Assembly: GCA_014804615.1 (NCBI GenBank)
Contig: JAAUZL010000008.1
Coordinates: 190,255-254,254, forward strand
Length of the DNA: 64,000 nt
From: Lachnospiraceae bacterium
Lineage (GTDB): Bacteria > Bacillota > Clostridia > Lachnospirales > Lachnospiraceae
Direction: 5' to 3'
How positions within the stretch are numbered: the stretch's first letter is position 1; each line of letters opens with the position of its first letter. Under the pieces are notes generated by a model, which made no database searches, had not been told where the DNA came from, and saw only the letters and a list, made by a program, of their open reading frames with translations. Below are positions 20,184-28,068 of this stretch, in pieces. A program made the translations under genes and the position numbers.

Positions 20184-20726
20184 TTAAATATAACGTCTTA
20201 CATTTTTCATATATTCCTCATAGATTACACCAAATTTATCAATACACCATCTTTCCTCCGCAAGAATTATCCAATGCGCAGAGATTTGAAATATCACTAC
20301 CACAACTAACAATATCAGAGACTGCGTCAACAGAGCCATTCCTAAAAAGCAAATAAAGTACGCCACATACATGGGATTCCGGGAATATTTATAAATTCCA
20401 TTTATATTTAGCCCGCTGTCATCAGGCGCGGAAAAGCTTACGATCGTTATTGCGCATAACCATAACCCCGCAATATAACAAACTAACCCCAAATAGAATT
20501 GCCACGAAAAATCTATTTTCCATTTTAGGAAAATCAGATATATAAATATCCCTATGTTGGATATTTGATAAATATAATAGGCGACTCTCTCATTCCCCTG
20601 TACCGGCGCAAAATAAGCGGCACGCTGTATAGATTGGGGATTTAAAATAGATAATAATACAAATCTTATCATCAAAAACGGTATCAATAATAGGATTCCA
20701 TTCACTATGTTTATCTCCTCAATCAC
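20184..20726 (-). CDS. Isoprenylcysteine methyltransferase-like membrane protein
   Basis: NGIYKYSRNPMYVAYFICFLGMALL...EERWCIDKFGVIYEEYMKNVRRYI (ICMT/PEMT motif). Confidence 0.85.
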   Translation of the reverse strand: MIEEINIVNGILLLIPFLMIRFVLLSILNPQSIQRAAYFAPVQGNERVAYYIYQISNIGIFIYLIFLKWKIDFSWQFYLGLVCYIAGLWLCAITIVSFSAPDDSGLNINGIYKYSRNPMYVAYFICFLGMALLTQSLILLVVVVIFQISAHWIILAEERWCIDKFGVIYEEYMKNVRRYI

Positions 20727-20753
20727 CCTTATTTCATGGTGCTGGCGCCATGT

Positions 20754-21266
20754 CTATATTTCGCATTTCAATAAAGAATACATCTTCATATCAATCACCT
20801 TACCGTTTTTAACAGCATTGCTTCTCAGTGTACCCTCGTACTGAAATCCTGCTTTTTCAAGCACTCTGCAAGACGCCACATTGTGCGCAAACGGCTCTGC
20901 ATAGATACGGACAATATCACTCTTTTCAAAAACATATTCGCAAATTTGGTTTACGGCTTCGGTCATAATTCCCTTGCCCCAGTATTCCTCCGCAACATAA
21001 TATCCCAACTCTGCCGTCTGTCTATGGATATTTCCCTGACGAAACACGCCAATACTACCTACTACTTTGTAATCTACTGTAATAGCAAAAGCGAAAGTTT
21101 CATTTTCATCTGCGGAAAGCATAGCTGAAATATAGTTCGCCCCATCTTGCTCGGTATAAGGATATGGTAATCCGTCTCGAAGATTATCCTGTATTTTTCT
21201 GTTAGAAAGAGCCATTGACAACTCTTTTGCATCTGACAATTCCCATTTTCTTATTCTGCAAATCAT
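20754..21266 (-). CDS. GNAT acetyltransferase (RimJ/RimL-like)
   Basis: LGYYVAEEYWGKGIMTEAVNQICEYVFEKSDIVRIYAEPFAHNVASCRVLEKAGFQYEG. Confidence 0.9.
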   Translation of the reverse strand: MICRIRKWELSDAKELSMALSNRKIQDNLRDGLPYPYTEQDGANYISAMLSADENETFAFAITVDYKVVGSIGVFRQGNIHRQTAELGYYVAEEYWGKGIMTEAVNQICEYVFEKSDIVRIYAEPFAHNVASCRVLEKAGFQYEGTLRSNAVKNGKVIDMKMYSLLKCEI

Positions 21267-21267
21267 T

Positions 21268-21723
21268 TTACGGTTTCTCCATGATCTCTTTCAACTTACA
21301 TCTTTGTATCAATAGCTTTATGCCTAATACGAACGCAAAACCTCCGAGCAATATAAAAAATAGCCATACAACATTCCAGTATGTTGAGTTCACATCAAAC
21401 ATTCGCAGCAAAAGTCTATTCCAAAATTTTAATCCGACCGCAATCGCAAATAAATCGAACAACACATAAACACCGCCAAATAAATAGATCCATCTCCACC
21501 AGTAGCCGCTATGACGATTTCGCACAAAGGTTATAATGCCCAAAATGCAGAGTATTGCTATTATACCCATCAATACAAAATAAAATAATCCCTTATTTTC
21601 CAGCACACCAATCCAAAATCCGGCATAAGAATTTCTATCTATTAATCCCCATATTCTATGTAAATGGAATAACCCAAAAGCTATAAAAAACCATGGTTCC
21701 CATATTAATATTTTCTTTTCCAC
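21268..21723 (-). CDS. Hypothetical membrane protein
   Basis: 151 aa, four hydrophobic segments. Confidence 0.7.
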   Translation of the reverse strand: MEKKILIWEPWFFIAFGLFHLHRIWGLIDRNSYAGFWIGVLENKGLFYFVLMGIIAILCILGIITFVRNRHSGYWWRWIYLFGGVYVLFDLFAIAVGLKFWNRLLLRMFDVNSTYWNVVWLFFILLGGFAFVLGIKLLIQRCKLKEIMEKP

Positions 21724-21753
21724 TCTATTCTCCTATAAATATGAGTTTCCTTG

Positions 21754-22002
21754 CTATAATTGTTTAAAATAGGCTTTCAATTCTGCTCTGCTTGTATCAT
21801 CAAGCTGCTTTATTTCAAGACCACGAATAGCAGCTTCTAAATGATATAGAATAACAACACAAGTATTCGGATAGAGTTCTTTCAGCCGAAAAGTTGCCTG
21901 TTTACTGCCAATTTCAATTAATTCTTCGGCAGAATGAATACCAACCGAATGAAGCTTCTTCTCCATTGTTTTACCTAATCCTAAAGATGTAACTGCTGCC
22001 AT
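21754..22002 (-). CDS. TfoX/Sxy C-terminal domain protein
   Basis: TSLGLGKTMEKKLHSVGIHSAEELIEIGSKQATFRLKELYPNTCVVILYHLEAAIRG; internal Met start chosen. Confidence 0.85.
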   Translation of the reverse strand: MAAVTSLGLGKTMEKKLHSVGIHSAEELIEIGSKQATFRLKELYPNTCVVILYHLEAAIRGLEIKQLDDTSRAELKAYFKQL

Positions 22003-22063
22003 ATTTTTATCCCTCCAGCGATTTCTCAATCTTCTCTTTCTGTCCGTTAAATCATTCTACTTT

Positions 22064-22567
22064 TCATGCAATAACAAACTCCATTTCAATACACTCCCAT
22101 TCGCCAATGGACATTTTATATATTTCAGTTTTTCCAACAGGCTGAAATCCCACTGATTGATAACAATATCTTGCACTATCATTGTTTGCAAATACTCCCA
22201 ATGTAATTTTAGAAGCATGTAAAATATTTTTTGCATAGTCTATTGCCAACTGCAGCATTTTCTTTCCATTTCCACATCCTCTCGCAATGGGATCAACAAT
22301 AACAAATCCAAACCGCACAATGCTATCATCCTTCTCATTTGGGTACCTGATATACAAATGTCCCACGAGATTCCCGTCAACATCAAGTGCACATAGCGGA
22401 ATGAATCTGTTACCGTTTATCATAGGTACATAACATTCATTCAGATCATCATCTGCAAGCGGAAACTTCCCTATCCTATCAGCAGACCATTGATATAAAC
22501 TCTTTTCATCTTTAATCCAGCTACCAATAATTGCTGAATCTTCTTTTTGATATTTTCTTAATTCCAT
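22064..22567 (-). CDS. GNAT acetyltransferase
   Basis: DPIARGCGNGKKMLQLAIDYAKN...VFANNDSARYCYQSVGFQPVG. Confidence 0.88.
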   Translation of the reverse strand: MELRKYQKEDSAIIGSWIKDEKSLYQWSADRIGKFPLADDDLNECYVPMINGNRFIPLCALDVDGNLVGHLYIRYPNEKDDSIVRFGFVIVDPIARGCGNGKKMLQLAIDYAKNILHASKITLGVFANNDSARYCYQSVGFQPVGKTEIYKMSIGEWECIEMEFVIA

Positions 22568-22630
22568 GTTTTCTCCCCGGCTTCCTTGTTTGCAGCCTGC
22601 ATAAATACTAGCTTTATCAAACCCATTTCA

Positions 22631-23065
22631 TCACTCGATCTCTATCATCTTTTTCATTCCATTTGAGATAATCTCAAATCCCATTTTCTCATAAAAGGGT
22701 TCCTTTCCTTTAGCGGAAACACCTCCGATTGTTGTAAATTTTCCAGTAGTGGAATTTGCTTTTGCATAATCAACTAAATGATTTACAATCATAGTTCCAA
22801 TACCTTTTCGTTGAAATTGGGGCAAAATTACTATTTCTTGAAGATACCAATACATAGCACCATCTCCAACAAGTCTGCCCATCCCTACAAGTTCATCATG
22901 ATATATGGCAGAAACATTCAGCAACCCGTTTTGCAAAGCCTTTCGAGCATGCTCCACTGGTATCTCAACAAGTCCCGCTTCCATTCGTAATTTTATAAAA
23001 TCTTCAGCTTGCAAAATATTGTCAACAAGTCTGATTTGTTCACAAATGCTTTCGCCCATATTCAT
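22631..23065 (-). CDS. GNAT acetyltransferase
   Basis: YLQEIVILPQFQRKGIGTMIVNHLVDYAKANS...PFYEKMGFE. Confidence 0.9.
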   Translation of the reverse strand: MNMGESICEQIRLVDNILQAEDFIKLRMEAGLVEIPVEHARKALQNGLLNVSAIYHDELVGMGRLVGDGAMYWYLQEIVILPQFQRKGIGTMIVNHLVDYAKANSTTGKFTTIGGVSAKGKEPFYEKMGFEIISNGMKKMIEIE

Positions 23066-23164
23066 CCTCCATTATGGCTTATAATAAATGCCCAATTTGT
23101 CTATATTACTCCCGCACATAACCTAAAATATTTCTTATTGTTCCAATGATTTCTCAAAGGTCAA

Positions 23165-23490
23165 TTTCCAGATTCTTCATCTTTCTTATCTAATTCTGCA
23201 ATTCTATCATATCCATTTTGGATAATGCTCTCTATCCGCTCAAACAGGTTTGTCGGAACATTTCAAATAAGCAAATATCCCCGATGCAACTGTTGAAGCT
23301 GACGTAACACAAGCAATCAAGACTTTATTTACGTCGCATGCCGTGAAGATCGTAGCCAACGCAGGCAATACGATTCCCATAATTGATAATATCATTCCTA
23401 TATATTTATAAAAATTCGCATTTGTGATATAATACTCAAAACCATTTTTTACCCTTTTGAAAGTCCTTTTACGTACTTTTGGGGTAACAG
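23165..23490 (-). pseudogene. SLATT/DUF4231-like membrane protein remnant
   Basis: Minus-strand reading frames give VKNGFEYYITNANFYKYIGMILSIMGIVLPALATIFTACDVNKVLIACVTSASTVASGIFAYLKCSDKPV* then, after a frame change, LFERIESIIQNGYDRIAELDKKDEES; no intact ORF. Confidence 0.45.
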
Positions 23491-23496
23491 TGCTCC

Positions 23497-23721
23497 CTAT
23501 AAGATATTGGCATAATATTGTTTCAAATGGTCTCTAATATCCTGTGGTGCAATAGGAATTTCCGTATCAAAAAAAGGATACTCCAAATGTACCTTTTTAT
23601 CATCTGATATAATATGTACTCTATGACCATGCTCATCGACTTTCACATACCAATAATAATTTGTTCCTTCATATGCTATTTTACGTTTGTTTTTCTTGGA
23701 TACCATATTTTTCTCAACCAT
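23497..23721 (-). CDS. Hypothetical protein
   Basis: 74-aa intact ORF; no family recognised. Confidence 0.5.
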   Translation of the reverse strand: MVEKNMVSKKNKRKIAYEGTNYYWYVKVDEHGHRVHIISDDKKVHLEYPFFDTEIPIAPQDIRDHLKQYYANIL

Positions 23722-23758
23722 ATATGATTTTCTGCGATGTTAAAATAATTAGAAGTCA

Positions 23759-24298
23759 TTATTTTGTATCAAAACGGCGGTTTTCATTTATAAATATCTG
23801 AAGTTGTGTTTTCAGTTTTGAAATTAACTCAGCCATATCATCTACACTTATATATGCCTCCGCTACTTCTATATTATCCAGTCCATGCAGGCCTTCTTCC
23901 TGCCTATATTCTAAAACAGAGGCAAGAAACCGCACCCGCTGTCCGTCACTGACTGCAAAAACATAGCAATCGTTATCTACAAAACAAAACGGCGTCATAT
24001 CATACCTATAATCGTTATCAATATCAATATCTTCTTGATATATGTTATGGTATATTTCAAGAAAAGCTTCCTCTTTTTTCATATCGAACAGCTTTTTATT
24101 AACAGGAACTTGTGAGAACTGATCTACTAAATTAGAGACTTCACATCCAAGTGTTGCATTAACCATTTCATGCGGAAAAGCTATTCCTCCAATATAAAAG
24201 GTAAGAATCCCGTTATAAAAAGAGTAGGAATCCTTTTGATTCCATTTATCCACTACATCCAAAATAACAGAAAAATCATATGAATCGCCTAATACCAT
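23759..24298 (-). CDS. Immunity-protein-like (Imm42-like) hypothetical protein
   Basis: MVLGDSYDFSVILDVVDKWNQKDSYSFYNGILTFYIGGIAFP resembles the N-terminus of Imm42-type polymorphic-toxin immunity proteins (by recall). Confidence 0.45.
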   Translation of the reverse strand: MVLGDSYDFSVILDVVDKWNQKDSYSFYNGILTFYIGGIAFPHEMVNATLGCEVSNLVDQFSQVPVNKKLFDMKKEEAFLEIYHNIYQEDIDIDNDYRYDMTPFCFVDNDCYVFAVSDGQRVRFLASVLEYRQEEGLHGLDNIEVAEAYISVDDMAELISKLKTQLQIFINENRRFDTK

Positions 24299-24434
24299 AT
24301 TTACCCTTCTTTCCTATTTGTTGCCTACAGCTTTCCTGCTCATTTTTTTGATTATACCACTTCCACTCTCCCCTTACTACAAAAATATAGGGAATATGCC
24401 GATTCTTTTTTATAACATTTCTTCAATAAAAAAG

Positions 24435-24568
24435 TGGATGGGGCAGGACTCGAACCTGCGTTGTTTCTGTGTGACGGATTTACAGTCCGCTGGTCTACGC
24501 TCCGCTTCGGTCGTTGCTGAACATGGTCCACCGGACCATAGCAACCTCGCCGCTAGGCATACCCATCC
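24435..24568 (-). tRNA. tRNA-Tyr (GTA) interrupted by a 52-nt insert in the D-arm
   Basis: Exons: GGATGGG.TA.TGCC.TAGCGGCGA.GG / CA.GCGGA.CTGTAAA.TCCGT...GCAGG.TTCGAGT.CCTGC.CCCATCC.A. Acceptor 7/7 paired; D-stem TGCC/GGCA forms only when 24493-24544 is removed. Confidence 0.8.
24493..24544 (-). repeat. 52-nt structured insertion element, copy A
   Basis: Minus strand TTGCTATGGTCCGGTGGACCATGTTCAGCAACGACCGAAGCGGAGCGTAGAC; aligns without gaps over 54 nt (including flanking bases) with copy B, 46/54 identical. Confidence 0.85.
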
Positions 24569-24609
24569 GTGGAGTGACCAGGGGGAATCGGTCTTCGCTA
24601 TGGTCACAA

Positions 24610-24682
24610 TAGCTCCTGCGGGACTTGAACCCAATACCCCCGGCTTGAAAGGCCGGTGTCCTGACCTTTAGACCAGGGGACC
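24610..24682 (-). tRNA. tRNA-Glu (TTC), possibly degenerate
   Basis: Anticodon arm CCGGC.CTTTCAA.GCCGG and D-arm GGTCTAAAGGTCAGGAC are good, but acceptor GGTCCCC vs AGGAGCT and T-stem TTGGG/CCCGC contain mismatches. Confidence 0.5.
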
Positions 24683-24740
24683 TCACAGCAGACATTTTCA
24701 GCCTGCTGTCTTATTGTTACTTTCCTTTCCTATCTTCCGT

Positions 24741-25004
24741 TCATGCACTGATCTGTACTCGCGCTGCCATATCAATGACCAAAATATCATCCAGACATAC
24801 CTGCAGAACCGCTGCAAGCACCACAAGATTGTCTATGGTCGGCAGGGCAGCTCCTTGCTGCCACTTGTATATTGCCTGCGGCGTAGCAAACCCAAAAATA
24901 TCCTGCAGATCCCTTACCGACAATCCTGCCTGCTTCCGCAGCCTTGCTATGTTCTGTCCTGTCTTTACCATATCTATAACCGGCAGATTCACCATGATCC
25001 TCAC
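24741..25004 (-). CDS. XRE-family HTH regulator
   Basis: GQNIARLRKQAGLSVRDLQDIFGFATPQAIYKWQQGAALPTIDNLVVLAAVLQVCLDDILV. Confidence 0.85.
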   Translation of the reverse strand: MRIMVNLPVIDMVKTGQNIARLRKQAGLSVRDLQDIFGFATPQAIYKWQQGAALPTIDNLVVLAAVLQVCLDDILVIDMAARVQISA

Positions 25005-25038
25005 CTCCTGTTATTTGAAATAAATATCCAGGCGGCAA

Positions 25039-25162
25039 TGCTCCATATGGGGTGCTGTGGTCCAGTGGACCACGCCCAGCACCGACCGGAGCGGAGCGTA
25101 GACCTTGAACCCATGACCCCTCGATTAAAAGTCGAGTGCTCTCCCAACTGAGCTAATGGAAC
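25039..25162 (-). tRNA. tRNA-Lys (TTT) interrupted by a 51-nt insert in the T-loop
   Basis: GTTCCAT.TA.GCTC.AGTTGGGA.GAGC.A.CTCGA.CTTTTAA.TCGAG.GGGTC.ATGGG.TTCAAG / C.CCCAT.ATGGAGC.A. Acceptor fully paired (one G:T); T-stem ATGGG/CCCAT and 7-nt loop restored only when 25053-25103 is removed. Confidence 0.85.
25053..25103 (+). repeat. 51-nt structured insertion element, copy B
   Basis: Plus strand TGCTGTGGTCCAGTGGACCACGCCCAGCACCGACCGGAGCGGAGCGTAGAC; homologous to copy A but antisense to its host tRNA. Confidence 0.85.
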
Positions 25163-25245
25163 ATAAAAATACCGCCTACCTCATTTAAGATAAGCGGTAC
25201 AAGAAATCCATGTTTTATATTGGCAGTCTCTTAAAAGACCCGCCT

Positions 25246-25410
25246 TCAGACATCACACAGTTTTCGCCTTTTTCTTATCTTGCATGAGCGCATGTTGACC
25301 AGACTCTGTTCTTTTTCTTTACCGAACAGTGCCTCATAATATTCGCTATGCAGATAATAAGCAAATGAATTTGCTACAAATCCATTCGCAGCGAAATTAA
25401 CTGCTGTCAT
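25246..25410 (-). CDS. Small hypothetical protein (54 aa)
   Basis: MTAVNFAANGFVANSFAYYLHSEYYEALFGKEKEQSLVNMRSCKIRKRRKLCDV, preceded by AGGAAGAG; followed by hairpin ACCGC..GCGGT. Confidence 0.5.
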   Translation of the reverse strand: MTAVNFAANGFVANSFAYYLHSEYYEALFGKEKEQSLVNMRSCKIRKRRKLCDV

Positions 25411-25643
25411 GATCTCTTCCTTTCTGGACTCATCCGGTCCGCTTTATTTTCTAACTATAATCACTATAACACTAATCAAGCGACTTGTCATTATACCTGT
25501 AATATAATTTTTAGCTAAAATAATCTATGTAAAAAAACTTGACCTCGGCGTATTCTTTATTGTTCTTAACTATTTTTGAAATGTTACTCGCCAAAAGCTT
25601 ATTTTATAGATATGACATAGCATTATATGAATATAACCTACTT

Positions 25644-26375
25644 CTAAAATTTCCTGATTCTTGACCATTCTACTTTTATGGCTGCTAATACAATTCCATA
25701 AACCATCAATATGAAAAAAGCTCCAATTATCTTTCCCATCTGAAAATATTCTTCTTTCATAAACCATCCCACCACATCAGATACTGGTGGCACAATCCAC
25801 AGTATATATTTTGATATCGGAACTTCTGCCACAATTCCAATTCTTACTAAAGAAATCAACGCACAAGCAATCGACACCGTAAATCTTATTTTACTCTCCC
25901 GTATAGTTCTTGGAGAAAATATTGCTCCCAACATACATCCCAAAAAGGAACTTGCAAACATCAACAAGAGGCCCCCTATGATATCTGATACGTGTATATT
26001 TCGTGTAAACAACATTTTTCCGTACCAACAATAATGACCTATAACCGGATAACAGAGACAAATCACGGCAACTATGCCACTAAGAGTCCCCAAAAACAAC
26101 ACCTGTCCGATATAATATTTTCTCTCACTTTGCATACGCAAAATGATAATCTGTTCTGACACCTCAGGTTCTATTCCCTGGCAAGTCATTCCAATCCCGA
26201 CCATGATCAGAAACAACACAAGACTCATAATCGAAAAATTGCTGACAACGTCAATCGGCAATATACTATACATAACTCTAAATACCGCCAATAGTACAAT
26301 GAAAGGTATTACCCATTTCGAAGATAGCAGATACTGCTTATATTGATACCTCACAAATTCATTTATCATTTTCAT
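25644..26375 (-). CDS. ABC transporter permease
   Basis: Polytopic protein overlapping the start region of the downstream order of 26359-27177 ATPase. Confidence 0.75.
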   Translation of the reverse strand: MKMINEFVRYQYKQYLLSSKWVIPFIVLLAVFRVMYSILPIDVVSNFSIMSLVLFLIMVGIGMTCQGIEPEVSEQIIILRMQSERKYYIGQVLFLGTLSGIVAVICLCYPVIGHYCWYGKMLFTRNIHVSDIIGGLLLMFASSFLGCMLGAIFSPRTIRESKIRFTVSIACALISLVRIGIVAEVPISKYILWIVPPVSDVVGWFMKEEYFQMGKIIGAFFILMVYGIVLAAIKVEWSRIRKF

Positions 26376-27177
26376 TACGCATACCTCTCAAATTCCATCC
26401 TGCCTCCAGCATCTCATCCATGGCACGATCGCACTCACTCTCTTCAGCTCTTAATATACACCCTTGTTCTGTAAATTGCAGACACCTTTTCCAATTTTCC
26501 GGGATATTTGCCTTCTCTGTTCTTACAAACAACATCATATACCTTTGGACTTTACCCGCCAATTTGGGATTAGCTAAAGCAATTTTTCCATCAGCAATTT
26601 GATACACTTCATCTGCGACAGCATCTATAAGATAAGGCTCATGACAGGACATTAAAATTGTCACATTATGCTTTTGCAATTCCTGAATCTTTTGAATAAA
26701 TACCTGTTGAGACATCACATCTTGTCCGGACAACGGCTCGTCCAACAACAAAATATCCGGTTCTTTTAATAGGGCTTGTATCACTCCGATTTTTTGCAGA
26801 CTTCCCTTTGACAAATATTTCATGGGAATATCTAACATATTTGATACAAAAAATTCTTCTGCCAAATTGTGTATATGCGTTCTTAATATCATACTCTCTA
26901 TATCTTCCATCTTACCCATGTAAAGCAAATACTGCATTGCAGTAAGACTCATTTGAGGAAAATGTTCAGGCACATAGTGGATCGATTTCCCTTTTTCAAG
27001 GCAAACCGTTCCCTCAGTAGGTCTTACCAGTCCCGCAATTACTTTCAGTAACGTGCTTTTTCCACATCCATTGTGTCCTATAAATGCAACAGATTGCCCT
27101 TTTCCTATAGTTAAATTAATATCATCCAAAACAACTTTTTTGTTGTATTCTTTTATAATGTGCTTTAATTCAATCAT
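26359..27177 (-). CDS. ABC transporter ATP-binding protein
   Basis: Walker A GHNGCGKST; signature LSKGSLQKIGVIQALL; Walker B ILLLDEPLSGQD. Confidence 0.95.
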   Translation of the reverse strand: MIELKHIIKEYNKKVVLDDINLTIGKGQSVAFIGHNGCGKSTLLKVIAGLVRPTEGTVCLEKGKSIHYVPEHFPQMSLTAMQYLLYMGKMEDIESMILRTHIHNLAEEFFVSNMLDIPMKYLSKGSLQKIGVIQALLKEPDILLLDEPLSGQDVMSQQVFIQKIQELQKHNVTILMSCHEPYLIDAVADEVYQIADGKIALANPKLAGKVQRYMMLFVRTEKANIPENWKRCLQFTEQGCILRAEESECDRAMDEMLEAGWNLRGMRNENDK

Positions 27178-27191
27178 TATATTTCCTTTAA

Positions 27192-27458
27192 TTACTTATT
27201 ACATGTTGCTAGCATCACGTATTTTTTATCGATAAAGAAATGCTGAACGTTTTTATTATCTGTATTAATAACATAATCGCCTGCATATGGTTTTAAATGC
27301 AGCCAGAAAAAGGAACATTCATTTGTATCTCCGCGTTTTTTATGACGTTCACGCAAGGTTTCCTCTGAACAGGTCAGGGTAATGCCAATAACAGAATAAT
27401 CTTTTGCAATTATATCTTTTAATATCGCCTCACGAATTGTTTTATCCACCACAACCAC
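27192..27458 (-). pseudogene. N-terminally truncated P-loop nucleotide-kinase-like gene
   Basis: VIGITLTCSEETLRERHKKRGDTNE is the kinase lid-type region, but there is no Walker A upstream in the ORF. Confidence 0.55.
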
Positions 27459-27500
27459 CGATGAGAAAAGACATAACTATAAACTTTGTAAGGATTGACC

Positions 27501-27860
27501 TTATCGCTCGGACTTAATTATTAAATCTCTTAATTCATCAAAATTGTAGTCTTTATATATTTTTGAAGGACTCAATAATGAAGTAGTTGTTGCAGGAATA
27601 TTCGCTAACACTTTATTTATATCAATATCTTTAGGAAAAGGAACTATATTTCCATCATCATCTTCAGCTTCATGGGCAATAAAAATAAATGTTCCATTTT
27701 CCCAATCAATCGCAAAACTGTTTATACAATCAACTGGTGAAATATCAAGCATATCATCATGATGGGCAATAAATTCTTCATATATAAATTCAAATAATGC
27801 TTCCTTGTCAACCTTAACAATTCTACAAACATTATCTTCCATACAACAACGCCTCCCCAA
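27501..27860 (-). CDS. Hypothetical acidic protein
   Basis: Intact ORF, acidic, no family recognised; Met at residue 7 is an alternative start. Confidence 0.5.
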   Translation of the reverse strand: MGRRCCMEDNVCRIVKVDKEALFEFIYEEFIAHHDDMLDISPVDCINSFAIDWENGTFIFIAHEAEDDDGNIVPFPKDIDINKVLANIPATTTSLLSPSKIYKDYNFDELRDLIIKSER

Positions 27861-28068
27861 ATTCCCATTTTGTTTATATCTTTCTTCTTTTCAGTATATT
27901 TTTATCATACCACGTGCATTTCTCATTTACCACAAAACAATTTCCTTTGCCAAAAGTGAAATATCGATATAACAATACACGGTTGCTACAGGAAAAGCAA
28001 TGTGATAGAATACTCTTTGCCAAACTCGAAAACAAAGTTAAATTTTCTGATAAAGAAGCATTATCACA

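Noticed and set aside
24493-24544. Group I or group II intron in tRNA-Tyr
   Set aside because: 52 nt is far too short for any self-splicing group I/II core, and the homologous copy in tRNA-Lys is antisense.
24318-25151. ORFs 24318-24671, 24410-24634, 24495-24695, 24714-25151, 24775-25023, 24787-25038
   Set aside because: They overlap the tRNA genes and the XRE gene in other frames; low-quality compositions, best explained as spurious.
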